Below, in pieces: positions 19,245-28,491 of a DNA stretch of 64,000 nt (positions are counted from its first letter, which is position 1; every line of letters begins with the position of its first letter). Below the pieces are notes generated by a model. It worked only from the letters and a program-made list of their open reading frames with translations. It was not told the origin of the DNA and ran no database searches. Position numbers and translations under genes: made by a program. The stretch is from Oxalobacteraceae bacterium (GTDB taxonomy: Bacteria; Pseudomonadota; Gammaproteobacteria; Burkholderiales; Burkholderiaceae_D). The stretch is taken from NCBI GenBank assembly GCA_947448025.1, contig CANFLV010000019.1, positions 1-64,000 on the forward strand, read 5' to 3'.

Positions 19245-19646
19245 TTATTTAGGCAGCGGATCAAATTTCAGTGAGGCGGAATTGATGCAATATCGCAGGC
19301 CGGTCGGCTTCGGGCCATCCGGGAAGACATGGCCGAGATGCGCGTCACAGACATTGCAGACGATTTCGGTACGTACCATGCCATGGCTGCGGTCAACGAT
19401 TTCGCTGACGTTGGCGGCATCGATGGCCTTGAAATAGCTGGGCCAGCCGCAGCCGGAATCAAACTTCGCGTCGGATTCGAACAGCGGCGTATTGCAGCAC
19501 ACGCAGGTATAAATGCCCCGTTCGTGATGGTCCCAGTAGCGGCCACTGAAGGCGCGTTCTGTGGCGGCATGGCGCGTGACTTCATAATCCATGGGGGCGA
19601 GCAGGGCGCGCCATTCGGCGTCGGTCTTGCGTACTTTGGTCGTCAT
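19245..19646 (-). CDS. msrB: Peptide methionine-(R)-S-oxide reductase
   Basis: The 133-residue MsrB reduces the R epimer of methionine sulfoxide in proteins. The catalytic Cys is residue 120 in [11 protein letters not shown]. The structural zinc is held by cysteines at 48 and 51 (CVCC) and 97 and 100 (CNVC). The SGCGWPSY block and the [10 protein letters not shown] segment are typical; SGCGWP may supply the resolving Cys (66). Its start overlaps the selO stop by four bases. This joins a protein-repair enzyme to SelO, itself linked to redox stress. Confidence 0.95.
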   Translation of the reverse strand: MTTKVRKTDAEWRALLAPMDYEVTRHAATERAFSGRYWDHHERGIYTCVCCNTPLFESDAKFDSGCGWPSYFKAIDAANVSEIVDRSHGMVRTEIVCNVCDAHLGHVFPDGPKPTGLRYCINSASLKFDPLPK

Positions 19647-21130
19647 GATGAACAGCTCACTTCAAGGTCGTTGGCCCAGTCGGGCGGGAGTTTGGCATAG
19701 TCTTCATGCTCTGGCTGCTCGTCGAAAGGTCGTTCGAGAATGGCCAGCAAACGCGCGACTTCGGAAAAGTCCTTATTTTGCGCTTTTTCGATCGCGGCAT
19801 GCGCGAGATAGTTTCGCAGTACATATTTTGGATTGACCGCATCCATTGCCAGGCGGCGCGTCGCATCGATGCTGTGTTCCTGATGCAGGCGCGCGCGATA
19901 AGCCACGGCCCATTCGTCGAAGGCGGCGCGGTCGATGAACAGGTCGCGCACTGGTTCGTCCGCTGCGGAATTGTTCAGCTGGAGCTGGCCCAGCTTGCGG
20001 AAGAAAGACGTGAAATCCACATGACCCGCCTGCAGGATTTCGAACAAGGCCTCGATCAATGCCGTGTCGTCGTGCTCCATGGTCTGCAAGCCCAGCTTCT
20101 TGCGCAACAAGGCATTGTAAGTGCGCGTGTAAGTGGTCTGGTAAATTTCCAGTGTCGCGACTGTCTCGTCGACATCGCCGATCAGCGGCAGCAGCGCCTG
20201 GCCCAGCGCGTAGCAATTCCACTGGCCGATTTCCGGCTGGCGCGCATACGAGTAACGTCCCTGCTGGTCGGTATGGTTACAGATATGCCTCGCGTCAAAT
20301 GCTTCCATGAAACCGAAAGGACCATAGTCGATCGTCAGACCGAGGATGGACATGTTATCGGTGTTCATGACGCCATGCATGAAGCCGACTGCCTGCCAGT
20401 GCGCGATCATCACGGCCGTGCGTCGCGTGACCTCTTCGAGCAGGGCGCGGTAGGGATTTTCTGCTCCGCGCAGGCTGGGATAAAAGCGATCGATCACATG
20501 ATCGGCGAGATGGCGCAGGTCTTCCTTGCGATCATGATAGAACCAGTGCTCAAACGAGCCAAATCGGATGAAGCTCGGCGCCATGCGCGTGACGACCGCC
20601 GTCGTCTCGGGCGTCTCGCGCATGACGAGTTTCTCAGAGCCGGTCACGCACAACGCGCGCGAGGTCGGGATGCCGAGCGCGGCCATCGCTTCCGAGCACA
20701 GGAATTCACGGATCGACGAGCGTAAGACTGCGCGGCCATCACCCATGCGCGAATACGGCGTCATGCCGGCGCCCTTCAATTGCAGCTCGAGCGCTTCCGC
20801 CTGCTGTCCTGCAGCGGGGACTTCACCGAGCAGAATGGCGCGGCCGTCACCGAGTTGGCCGGCCCAGACGCCGAACTGATGGCCCGAATAGACGGCTGCC
20901 AGCGGCCGTGCGCCATGCGGAATGGTATTCCCGCTGACCGCGGCAATGAAGTCCTCGTCCTTGAATTCAGCCGGATCGAGATCGATCAAAGCAGCTGCCG
21001 ATGCGCTGCCGCACACGAGGTAGGGCGCCGGCAACGGCGTGGGCATCAGGCTGGTATAGAAGTCCGGCGGTAGTGCCGCGTAAGCGTGGCTGAAGCCGAG
21101 TTCATCGATGGTTTTGCTGTGCGAAGTCAT
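19643..21130 (-). CDS. selO: Protein adenylyltransferase SelO (pseudokinase-fold AMPylase)
   Basis: The 495-residue protein belongs to the YdiU/SelO family, which transfers AMP from ATP to Ser, Thr or Tyr of proteins. The glycine-rich region ([23 protein letters not shown]), the Lys in [13 protein letters not shown], and [24 protein letters not shown] with the metal-binding Asn and Asp are all present. The C-terminus is SCSS; the Cys three from the end sits where eukaryotic SelO has selenocysteine. Another Cys in the activation segment (ARHICNH) could form the regulatory disulfide reported for the family. First gene of the selO-msrB-yciB-bolA-ppi group. Confidence 0.94.
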   Translation of the reverse strand: MTSHSKTIDELGFSHAYAALPPDFYTSLMPTPLPAPYLVCGSASAAALIDLDPAEFKDEDFIAAVSGNTIPHGARPLAAVYSGHQFGVWAGQLGDGRAILLGEVPAAGQQAEALELQLKGAGMTPYSRMGDGRAVLRSSIREFLCSEAMAALGIPTSRALCVTGSEKLVMRETPETTAVVTRMAPSFIRFGSFEHWFYHDRKEDLRHLADHVIDRFYPSLRGAENPYRALLEEVTRRTAVMIAHWQAVGFMHGVMNTDNMSILGLTIDYGPFGFMEAFDARHICNHTDQQGRYSYARQPEIGQWNCYALGQALLPLIGDVDETVATLEIYQTTYTRTYNALLRKKLGLQTMEHDDTALIEALFEILQAGHVDFTSFFRKLGQLQLNNSAADEPVRDLFIDRAAFDEWAVAYRARLHQEHSIDATRRLAMDAVNPKYVLRNYLAHAAIEKAQNKDFSEVARLLAILERPFDEQPEHEDYAKLPPDWANDLEVSCSS

Positions 21131-21248
21131 GGCGGTCCGGGGAAAAACAATTTCAAGGTCAACTATCCGTTGTACAAGATAATTCGGTTATGCTTGTTTC
21201 GCTTTTTTAAGTAATCACTCTATTTTGACAGAGAAGGAAGCAGTCCAT

Positions 21249-22025
21249 ATGACCGTCCCCGAAAAGCTCGACATCGTATCACTGCAAGACAGTGTCTCCG
21301 CCGAAGAATGGCAAACCCGCGTCGATCTCGCGGCCTGTTACCGATTGGTCGCCGATTTCGGCTGGAGTGATCTGATCTTTACGCACATCTCGGCGCGCGT
21401 GCCCGGCGAGGACGGCGCTTTCCTGATCAATCCGTATGGCCTGATGTTCGATGAAATCACGGCATCTTCGCTGGTCAAGATCGACGGCCTGGGTAATAAA
21501 TTGCAGGATTCGCCGTTTCCGGTCAATCCGGCCGGCTTCACGATTCATTCCGCCGTACATGCGGCGCGCCATGACGCCCAGTGTGTCTTGCATACGCATA
21601 GCTTGAACGGCGTGGCAGTCTCGGCGCAAAAGGCGGGCGTGCTGCCACTGTCGCAGCAGTCGATTTTCATCCTCTCCAGCATTGGCTACCATGACTATGA
21701 AGGCGTGGCGCTCAATGAAGACGAGAAGCCGCGACTAGTCCATGACCTCGGCGAAAATACCTTCCTGATGCTGCGCAATCACGGCGTGCTCACGGTCGGC
21801 AAAACCATCGCCGATGCCTTTTTGAATATGTACCTGTTTGAAGCTGCCTGCACAGTGCAGGTACGCGCCCAATCCGGCGGTGGCGAGCTGACGATGATTC
21901 CCCAGGCGATTATTGATGGTGCGCAGCAGCAGGCGCGCGCGGCGACAAAACCTCTGGGTGGCATGGGTGCCTGGCCAGGATTATTACGCCGGCTTGAGCG
22001 CAAGGATGCGTCCTACCGCACCTGA
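21249..22025 (+). CDS. Class II aldolase/adducin-family protein
   Basis: The 258-residue protein has the class II aldolase/adducin fold. Metal-ligand histidines are visible in VLHTHSLNG and in LRNHGVLTVG, and the phosphate- or carboxylate-binding front part is FGWSDLIFTHISARVPGE. Family members are zinc-dependent aldolases or epimerases acting on sugar phosphates, but this subgroup (long, adducin-like, no sugar genes nearby) has no assigned substrate. ATG at 21249 is chosen because GAAGGAAG stands 8-9 bases before it; an in-frame TTG at 21225 lies before that site. It is divergent from selO. Confidence 0.85.
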   Translation: MTVPEKLDIVSLQDSVSAEEWQTRVDLAACYRLVADFGWSDLIFTHISARVPGEDGAFLINPYGLMFDEITASSLVKIDGLGNKLQDSPFPVNPAGFTIHSAVHAARHDAQCVLHTHSLNGVAVSAQKAGVLPLSQQSIFILSSIGYHDYEGVALNEDEKPRLVHDLGENTFLMLRNHGVLTVGKTIADAFLNMYLFEAACTVQVRAQSGGGELTMIPQAIIDGAQQQARAATKPLGGMGAWPGLLRRLERKDASYRT

Positions 22026-22214
22026 ATCAAGCCTGAATGCTTGGCGAATTTCGAATTATTGGCAGCTCTGGCACCATGGAGCCGGCTTGAAACTAGTCCA
22101 TGTTGCGACGCATGAAGCGACAAGAAAAAATCGCTCCGCGTGATTTATGCAAGAAGCACAGCGGCATGATGAGAGCCATGTCGCGTTGCAGCATCGAAAG
22201 TCATTGACGGATTA

Positions 22215-22226
22215 GTACGGTCGTTC
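22215..22226. promoter_or_regulatory. Palindrome copy 1 (GNACGNNCGTTC type), before acyl-CoA ligase
   Basis: GTACGGTCGTTC fits the palindrome GAACGNNCGTTC with one mismatch. It lies 82 bases before the acyl-CoA ligase ATG. Similar sites stand at 25435 and 29196, each before another gene of this lipid/transport locus. It resembles TetR-family operators; the regulator is not in the window. Confidence 0.5.
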
Positions 22227-22307
22227 AAAAATCAAGCTGTTTGTAACCGGTGTGTAAAGCTCCGCACTGGCATTACCGAATTAATCAGCAGTATTTCAGG
22301 AGACACG

Positions 22308-23960
22308 ATGTCGGAATACCCAAAGAGCCCATTAATGGGTCAGATGATGAGCCAGCCTTTGCTTGTATCAAGCATCATTGAACATGCAGACCGTCATTTC
22401 GGGGCGAATGAAATCGTTTCGCGCCGCGTCGAAGGGGATATCCACCGCTATACTTACCGCGACTGCCACCGTCGTGCGCGCCAGCTGGCGAATGCGCTCG
22501 AAAAATGCGGCGTCAGGATGGGTGACCGGATTGCCACCTTGGCCTGGAATGGTTACCGTCATCTTGAGGCGTACTACGCAGTATCCGGTTCCGGTGCCGT
22601 GCTGCACACGATCAATCCACGTCTGACGCCTGAGCACATCGCCTATATTGCGAACCACGCCGAAGACCAGTTCCTGATGTTCGACCTGACCTTCCTGCCG
22701 CTGGTGGAAGCCTTCGCTGCGCATTGCACGACGATCAAGGGCTACATCCTGATGTGCGACAAGGATCGCATGCCGGCGTCGACCAAGATTCCCAATCTGC
22801 AGTGCTATGAAGATTTGATCGAGGCCAATAGCGCCGATTACGTCTGGCCGCTGTTCGATGAAAATAGCGCGGCGACCTTGTGCTACACATCCGGCACGAC
22901 CGGTAATCCCAAGGGCGCGCTGTACTCGCATCGCTCGACGATCCTGCATGCCTACGCCTCGGCGATGCCCGATAGTCTGTGTGTTTCCGGTCGCGACACG
23001 GTGTTGCCGGTCGTGCCGATGTTCCATGTGAATGCCTGGGGCTTGCCGTATTCGGTGCTGCTGTCGGGCGCAAAGATGGTGTTTCCGGGACCTTCGCTGG
23101 ATGGCAAGTCGCTCTACGAATTGTTCGAATCCGAGAAGGTGACCTTCTCGGCCGGCGTGCCGACGGTCTGGCTCGGCCTGTTGACCTACATGGCGCAGAA
23201 CAATCTGAAGTTCTCCAGCTTCAAGCGCACCGTCATCGGCGGTTCGGCCTGCCCGCCGGCGATGATGAAGACCTTGCGCCACCAGTACGGCATCGAAGTC
23301 GTGCACGCCTGGGGCATGACGGAAATGTCGCCGCTCGGTACCGCCTGCACGCTGCAGACCAAGCACGATGCCATGTCTGAAGACGAAAAACAGGCCGTAC
23401 TCGAAACGCAGGGCCATGCCATCTTTGGCGTCGACATGAAGATCGTCGATGATGCTGGTGTGGAGCTGCCATGGGATGGCAAGACCTACGGCAATCTGCT
23501 GGTGAAGGGGCCGTGGGTCATCAGCAGCTACTTCAAGAACGAAGGCGGCGATGTGCTCGAAAACGGCTGGTTCCCGACCGGTGACGTGGCCATCATCAGC
23601 CCTGACGGTTATATGCGCATCACCGACCGCAGCAAGGATGTCATCAAGTCCGGCGGCGAATGGATAGGCACGATTGACCTCGAAAATATCGCCATGGGTC
23701 ATCCGGCCGTACAAATGGCTGCCTGTATCGGTGTGGTTCATCCGAAATGGGATGAGCGGCCATTGCTGATCGTGGTCAAAAAGCCGGGACAGGATGTGTC
23801 CAAGGAAGAGCTGCTCAAATTCTACGAAGGTAAAATCGCGAAGTGGTGGACACCTGACGACGTCGAGTTCGTCGATGCCTTGCCGATCGGTGCGACCGGT
23901 AAAATTTTAAAAAATAAAATCAGAGAGCAATTCAAGGAATATAAATTGCCGACAGCGTGA
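22308..23960 (+). CDS. Medium/long-chain acyl-CoA ligase (AMP-forming)
   Basis: This 550-residue ANL-superfamily ligase activates a carboxylic acid to its CoA thioester with ATP. The phosphate loop is TSGTTGNPKGALYSH, followed by the adenine motif HAWGMTEMSPLG and the hinge GYMRITDRSKDVIKSGGEWI. The catalytic C-terminal Lys is in PIGATGKILKNKIREQF. Overall form is close to FadD-like and methylmercaptopropionate-CoA ligases (DmdB); the exact acid is not decided by sequence alone. A good AGGAG site precedes ATG 22308. A palindromic motif shared with livH and the FadB-like gene lies upstream, suggesting common control of a beta-oxidation unit. Confidence 0.88.
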   Translation: MSEYPKSPLMGQMMSQPLLVSSIIEHADRHFGANEIVSRRVEGDIHRYTYRDCHRRARQLANALEKCGVRMGDRIATLAWNGYRHLEAYYAVSGSGAVLHTINPRLTPEHIAYIANHAEDQFLMFDLTFLPLVEAFAAHCTTIKGYILMCDKDRMPASTKIPNLQCYEDLIEANSADYVWPLFDENSAATLCYTSGTTGNPKGALYSHRSTILHAYASAMPDSLCVSGRDTVLPVVPMFHVNAWGLPYSVLLSGAKMVFPGPSLDGKSLYELFESEKVTFSAGVPTVWLGLLTYMAQNNLKFSSFKRTVIGGSACPPAMMKTLRHQYGIEVVHAWGMTEMSPLGTACTLQTKHDAMSEDEKQAVLETQGHAIFGVDMKIVDDAGVELPWDGKTYGNLLVKGPWVISSYFKNEGGDVLENGWFPTGDVAIISPDGYMRITDRSKDVIKSGGEWIGTIDLENIAMGHPAVQMAACIGVVHPKWDERPLLIVVKKPGQDVSKEELLKFYEGKIAKWWTPDDVEFVDALPIGATGKILKNKIREQFKEYKLPTA

Positions 23961-24065
23961 TGCCTGGGTCGGTCAGCCACGTGCATGATCCGACCCCGGT
24001 AGTGATCAATCAGTAGCAGTTCATAGAAACAGCCTGACCTATAAATATCCATAAGGAAGAGACAA

Positions 24066-25310
24066 ATGAAAACCCCATTCCGCCCGCTCGTACTGGCATT
24101 CTCATTAGCCGCCGCATTTGCTACGCCGCTCGCGCTGGCTGATACCGTCAAGGTCGCCTTCATCGACGCCTTGTCGGGCCCGTTTGCACCGATCGGACAA
24201 AATCAGCTGCGCGCCTATCAGGATTTCGCGGCCGAAGCGACGACCAAGAACTGGACCGGTGGCAAGCACAAGATTGAATTCGTCGGTTTCGATAACAAGG
24301 CCAGCCCGCAGGAATCACTAACCCAGCTTAAGGTCGCCATCGACCAGGGCTTCCGTTACATCGCCCAGGGTAATAGCTCGGGCGTGGCGTTGGCGCTGAT
24401 CGACGCGGTGAACAAACACAATGAACGTAATCCGGGCAAGGAAATCGTCTTCCTGAATTTTTCCGCGATCGATCCTGACCTGACGAACAGCAAATGCAGC
24501 TTCTGGCATTTCCGCTTTGACGCGAACTCCGACATGAAGATGGAAGCCTTGACCTCCTTCATGGCGAAAGACCAGAACATCAAGAAGGTCTACATTATCG
24601 GCCAGAACTATTCGCACGGCCATCAGGTCACGCGCGCAGCAAAGGAAATGCTCAAGCGTAAGCGTCCGGACATCCAGATCGTCGGCGACGATTTGCATCC
24701 GATCGGCCAGGTGAAGGATTTCTCACCGTATGTCGCGAAAATCAAGGCCTCCGGCGCGGATACGGTCATCACGGGTAACTGGGGTGCTGACCTCGCCTTG
24801 CTGGTCAAATCCGCCAAGGATGCCGACCTGCAGTCTAACTTCTACACCTACTACGCCGGCACCACTGGCGTACCGACGGCGATGGGCGCATCCGGCGCCG
24901 GCCGCGTCAAGCAGGTTGGTTACTGGCATCCAAATATTGAGAAATTCGCCGGTAAGGAAATCCAGGAAGCCTACAAGAAAAAATACGGCGATGATTTCTA
25001 CGTCGTGGCTACTTACACCTCCATGAAGATGCTGACCGGCGCCATGGCCGCAGCAAAATCCGTCGATCCAGTCAAAGTCGCGTTTGCGATGGAAGGCATG
25101 AAGCTGGAAAGCATGAACGGTGAAGTTGAAATGCGCAAAGCCGATCACCAGCTGCAGCAGACTCTGTACATCTCGACCTGGACCAAGCTCAACGGCAAGG
25201 ACGTGAAGTACGATCAGGAAAACACCGGCTACGGCTGGAAGACCGATCAAAAGGTCGAGACCTATGTCGGCACCCAGCCTACCTCTTGCCAGATGAAGCG
25301 GCCGGGTTAA
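24066..25310 (+). CDS. livK: Branched-chain amino-acid-type ABC transporter, periplasmic binding protein
   Basis: The 414-residue periplasmic binding protein has a signal peptide (about 1-25, cleaved after ATPLALA) and the type I fold of LivK/HAAT receptors: VKVAFIDALSGPFAPIGQNQLRAYQ at the start, then the SPQESLTQLKVAIDQGFRYIAQGNSSG hinge region. The ligand may be an amino acid or, given the flanking acyl-CoA ligase and FadB-like enzyme, a carboxylic acid. It starts the livKHMGF set but is separated from livH by a hairpin with a T run, so it is probably made in excess over the membrane parts. GGAAGAG before ATG 24066 is a good ribosome site. Confidence 0.9.
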   Translation: MKTPFRPLVLAFSLAAAFATPLALADTVKVAFIDALSGPFAPIGQNQLRAYQDFAAEATTKNWTGGKHKIEFVGFDNKASPQESLTQLKVAIDQGFRYIAQGNSSGVALALIDAVNKHNERNPGKEIVFLNFSAIDPDLTNSKCSFWHFRFDANSDMKMEALTSFMAKDQNIKKVYIIGQNYSHGHQVTRAAKEMLKRKRPDIQIVGDDLHPIGQVKDFSPYVAKIKASGADTVITGNWGADLALLVKSAKDADLQSNFYTYYAGTTGVPTAMGASGAGRVKQVGYWHPNIEKFAGKEIQEAYKKKYGDDFYVVATYTSMKMLTGAMAAAKSVDPVKVAFAMEGMKLESMNGEVEMRKADHQLQQTLYISTWTKLNGKDVKYDQENTGYGWKTDQKVETYVGTQPTSCQMKRPG

Positions 25311-25323
25311 TTTGACCTGCCTG

Positions 25324-25359
25324 AGGTAACGCCTCCGCCAGCAGTGTGGGGCGTCACCT
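25324..25359 (+). other. Hairpin directly after livK
   Basis: AGGTAACGCC (25324-25333) pairs with GGCGTCACCT (25350-25359) with one mismatch. It begins 13 bases after the livK stop and has only a short T stretch after it. It may protect the 3' end of livK mRNA. Confidence 0.5.
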
Positions 25360-25387
25360 TTGTCTGCCAAAACACCTTGCCTGAAAC

Positions 25388-25420
25388 CGGCGCGCGCAAA
25401 TTTTTGCGGCGCCGATTTTT
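25388..25420 (+). terminator. Terminator-like hairpin in the livK-livH gap
   Basis: Stem CGGCGC (25388-25393) with GCGCCG (25409-25414) is extended inside by GCAAA/TTTGC-type pairing and followed by five T bases (25416-25420). It would stop much of the transcription leaving livK before livH. A palindromic motif follows at 25435, in line with a second start for livHMGF. Confidence 0.6.
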
Positions 25421-25434
25421 ACATATTCAAAATA

Positions 25435-25446
25435 GTACGGTCGTGC
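25435..25446. promoter_or_regulatory. Palindrome copy 2, before livH
   Basis: GTACGGTCGTGC matches the palindrome GAACGNNCGTTC at 10 of 12 positions and shares the flanking TAG with copy 1 and copy 3. It lies 46 bases before the livH start, just after the terminator-like hairpin. Confidence 0.45.
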
Positions 25447-25491
25447 GCGTCGCGTTTTGTCGTGATGCGCCTTCAGCAAAGAGGTGTCGTT

Positions 25492-26439
25492 GTGGAGTTC
25501 ACGCTCATTACATTATTGAACGGCCTGAGCTACGGGCTTTTGCTGTTCATGCTTTCTTCGGGATTGACGCTGATTTTCAGCATGATGGGCGTCTTGAATT
25601 TCGCCCACGCGTCTTTTTACATGGTCGGCGCCTATCTGGCGTATGCCATCAGCAGTAAGGTCGGCTTCTGGCCGGCGCTGGTGATCGCGCCGCTCGTAGT
25701 AGGCGTGCTCGGTGCAATCGTCGAGCGTTACGGTCTGCGCCGCGTGCACAAGTACGGCCATATTCCGGAGCTGCTGTTCACCTTTGGCCTGTCCTACGTC
25801 ATGCTGGAAATCGTTCAGCTGCTGTGGGGCCGCACGGCGGTCGCCTACAAGATCCCGGCGGAACTCGATGGTCCACTGTTCACGCTCTACACAACGACCT
25901 TCCCTATGTATCGCGGCTTCATGATGCTGATCGCCTTGCTGATGCTGCTGGCGATCTATCTTGTGCTCACGCGCACCCGCATCGGTCTCGTGATCCAGGC
26001 GGCGCTCACGCATCCGGATGCCGTCGAAGCGCTCGGCCATAATGTGCCGCGCGTCCTGATGCTGGTCTTTGGCGGCGGCTGCGCGCTGGCGGGGCTTGCC
26101 GGCGTCATCGGCGGCAATGCCTTCGTGACCGAACCGAACATGGCGGCGGCAGTCGGCAGCATCATCTTTGTGGTGGTCGTCGTCGGCGGCATGGGCTCGC
26201 TGGCCGGTGCCTTGCTGGCCTCACTCTTGATCGGCGTGCTGCAGACCTATGCTGTCGCGCTGGATTATTCCTTTGTCAGTGTCTTCGGCAAGCTCGGCAT
26301 CGTGATCGCGGAGTCGAGCTTTGGCTATGACGTCTGGAAGCTGACAATCTCGCAGGTCGCACCGATCATGCCTTACATGTTCCTCGTTTTAATTCTGATC
26401 TTCAGGCCACGCGGCCTGATGGGCACAAGGGAGGGCTAA
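25492..26439 (+). CDS. livH: ABC transporter permease, LivH family
   Basis: This 315-residue inner-membrane permease has the LivH signature: GLSYGLLLFMLSSGLTLIFSMMGVLNFAHASFYM near the start and the IGLVIQAALTHPDAVEALGHN cytoplasmic loop that contacts the ATPase. About eight to nine membrane helices are seen. GTG at 25492 is chosen as the start: AGAGG stands 7-8 bases before it and the family begins there, whereas the longer frame from 25360 adds 44 residues of non-membrane sequence lying over the terminator and palindrome. Five bases separate it from livM. Confidence 0.9.
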   Translation: MEFTLITLLNGLSYGLLLFMLSSGLTLIFSMMGVLNFAHASFYMVGAYLAYAISSKVGFWPALVIAPLVVGVLGAIVERYGLRRVHKYGHIPELLFTFGLSYVMLEIVQLLWGRTAVAYKIPAELDGPLFTLYTTTFPMYRGFMMLIALLMLLAIYLVLTRTRIGLVIQAALTHPDAVEALGHNVPRVLMLVFGGGCALAGLAGVIGGNAFVTEPNMAAAVGSIIFVVVVVGGMGSLAGALLASLLIGVLQTYAVALDYSFVSVFGKLGIVIAESSFGYDVWKLTISQVAPIMPYMFLVLILIFRPRGLMGTREG

Positions 26440-26443
26440 GGCA

Positions 26444-27727
26444 ATGACCAATACCCTCACATATAAGCCGATGAATCTCGCGCGCGTCGTCATCTGGGCC
26501 GGGTTTGCCTTGATGCTGGCGGTCGCGCCGCTGATTTTTAATAAAGGTGCGTCCATCTCGCTGCTGTCGCAAATGGGCACGATCATGATTTTTGCCCTGT
26601 CGTACAACATGCTGCTGGGGCAGGGCGGCATGCTGTCTTTCGGCCATGCGGTCTATTCGGGTCTCGGTGCATTTTGCGCGATCCATATGCTCAACATGTC
26701 CTCGGCCGGCACGATGGCGATACCGGTGGCGCTGATTCCGCTGGTGGGTGGCTTCGCCGGCATGGGATTCGGCATCCTGTTCGGTTACGTCACCACGAAG
26801 AAATCCGGTACGACGTTCTCGATGATCACGCTGGGGATCGTTGAACTCGTGTTCGCCTGTTCGCTGATGCTGCCGGGCTTTTTTGGTGGCGAGGGCGGCG
26901 TGATCGGTAATCGCGTGTTTGGCAAGCCCTTCCTCGGTATTACTTACGGCCCGCAAATCCAGGTCTATTACCTGATCGCGATCTGGCTGTTCATTTCGAC
27001 CATTGGCATGTACGCCTTCACGCAAACGCCGCTGGGCCGCATCATCAACGCCGTGCGCGACAATCCTGAGCGCGTCGAATTCATTGGTTACGATACGCAA
27101 TGGGTGCGTTACATGACGCTGATTTTGTCGGCCTTCTTCGCCGGTATCGCCGGTGGCCTGGGTGCAATCAATTTCGAGATCGTCACTGCTGAAAATGTCT
27201 CGGCCGTGCGCTCGGGCGCGGTGCTGCTGTTCACCTTCATCGGTGGCGTCGGCTTCTTCTTCGGTCCGATGATCGGCGCCGTCATCGCCGTCATCATGAC
27301 GGTCATGATGTCAGAGTGGACCAAGGCCTGGCAGCTGTATCTGGGCGTGTTTTTCATCCTCATCGTAATGTACGCACCGGGCGGCATGGCGAGCCTGTTG
27401 ATGCTCAACTTGCGGCTGGTCAAATATGACAAATTCAAGCGCGTCTGGCCAGATCTCGCGGCCGTGTGCGTGATGGGTCTCGTGACCTTCTTTGGCGTCG
27501 TGCTGACGATCGAAATGCTCTACAAGCTCACGCTGGATTCGCTGACATCGAGCGAGATGATGCTGTTCGGTTTCAATGTCGATACCGCAGCGCCCGCCGG
27601 CTGGTTTGTCGCGGCGACCTTTGTTTGTATTGGCGTATTTGGCTTTCGCCAGGCACAGGTCGCATTTATCAATGTCTGGAATGAAGTGAGTACTGAAATC
27701 GAAGACCAGTTGCGGAGGGAAGCATGA
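26444..27727 (+). CDS. livM: ABC transporter permease, LivM family
   Basis: The 427-residue second permease of the Liv transporter has MLLGQGGMLSFGHAVYSGLGAF, the conserved LivM block, and the coupling loop TPLGRIINAVRDNPERVEFIGYD. About ten membrane helices can be counted. A C-terminal addition (about 320-427) with two more helices and a charged tail (NEVSTEIEDQLRREA) makes it longer than the compact LivM forms. The stop overlaps the livG ATG by four bases (ATGA), so subunits are made in step. Confidence 0.92.
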   Translation: MTNTLTYKPMNLARVVIWAGFALMLAVAPLIFNKGASISLLSQMGTIMIFALSYNMLLGQGGMLSFGHAVYSGLGAFCAIHMLNMSSAGTMAIPVALIPLVGGFAGMGFGILFGYVTTKKSGTTFSMITLGIVELVFACSLMLPGFFGGEGGVIGNRVFGKPFLGITYGPQIQVYYLIAIWLFISTIGMYAFTQTPLGRIINAVRDNPERVEFIGYDTQWVRYMTLILSAFFAGIAGGLGAINFEIVTAENVSAVRSGAVLLFTFIGGVGFFFGPMIGAVIAVIMTVMMSEWTKAWQLYLGVFFILIVMYAPGGMASLLMLNLRLVKYDKFKRVWPDLAAVCVMGLVTFFGVVLTIEMLYKLTLDSLTSSEMMLFGFNVDTAAPAGWFVAATFVCIGVFGFRQAQVAFINVWNEVSTEIEDQLRREA

Positions 27728-28491
27728 GCGATTTTTCCCTTGAACTGAAAGACGTACGCAAGAGCTTCGGCAAGTCCGAAATCATCCGCGGCACGAACCT
27801 GCAAGTGGGTAAAGGCGAACGCATCGCCGTGATCGGACCGAATGGTGCCGGCAAGTCGACGCTGTTCAACCTGATTTCTGGACGTTTCCCATTGAGTAGC
27901 GGCGACATCCTGCTCAATGGCCAGAGCGTGTGCGGCTTGCGCCCGTTTGAGATCAACCGGCGCGGCCTGTCGCGCAGTTTCCAGATTACGAATATCTTTC
28001 ATCGGCTGACGGTCTATGAAAACCTGCGTTGCGCAGTGCTCTGGTCGCTCGGTTACAAGTATTCATTCTGGCAGCGCTTGAATGGCTTGAAAGATGCGCA
28101 CGAACGCGCTGAAGCCGTACTCGAACAGATCGGCCTGAAACGTCGGCGCGAAACGCTGGCCGGTTTGCTGACTTACGCCGAGCAGCGCGCACTCGAAATC
28201 GGCATCACTATTGCCGGTGGCGCCGACGTGATCCTGCTCGATGAACCGACGGCCGGCATGAGTCGTTCGGAATCCGATGCTGCCGTTGAGTTGATCCGCA
28301 AGGTCACCGTCGGTAAAACCCTCTTGATGGTGGAACATGACATGAGCGTCGTCTTTGGACTGGCCGACCGGATCGCCGTGCTGGTGTATGGCGAAATGAT
28401 CGCCTGCGACACGCCGACCAATATCCGCTCGAACGCGCGCGTGCAGGAAGCCTATCTCGGTGGCCACGCGCCAGAGGAGGCAACAGCATGA
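27724..28491 (+). CDS. livG: ABC transporter ATPase, LivG family
   Basis: This 255-residue ATPase has an intact Walker A (GPNGAGKST), the LivG insert around RSFQITNIFHRLTVYENL, a divergent signature (LTYAEQRALEIG in place of LSxGQQ), Walker B VILLDEPTAGM and the H-loop VEHDMSVVFGLADRI. It ends VQEAYLGG as LivG proteins do. It pairs with LivF to drive import through LivHM. It is coupled to both neighbours by ATGA overlaps. Because LivF next to it has an Arg in place of the Walker A Lys, LivG may carry most of the ATP hydrolysis. Confidence 0.92.
   Translation: MSDFSLELKDVRKSFGKSEIIRGTNLQVGKGERIAVIGPNGAGKSTLFNLISGRFPLSSGDILLNGQSVCGLRPFEINRRGLSRSFQITNIFHRLTVYENLRCAVLWSLGYKYSFWQRLNGLKDAHERAEAVLEQIGLKRRRETLAGLLTYAEQRALEIGITIAGGADVILLDEPTAGMSRSESDAAVELIRKVTVGKTLLMVEHDMSVVFGLADRIAVLVYGEMIACDTPTNIRSNARVQEAYLGGHAPEEATA

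Noticed and set aside
22368-23741. 457-residue open frame antisense to the acyl-CoA ligase
   Set aside because: It is a His/Arg-rich shadow frame; the plus-strand gene has complete ANL motifs across the same region.
25360-25491. Longer LivH starting at 25360
   Set aside because: The added 44 residues lie over a terminator-like hairpin and palindrome and lack LivH character; GTG 25492 has a ribosome site.
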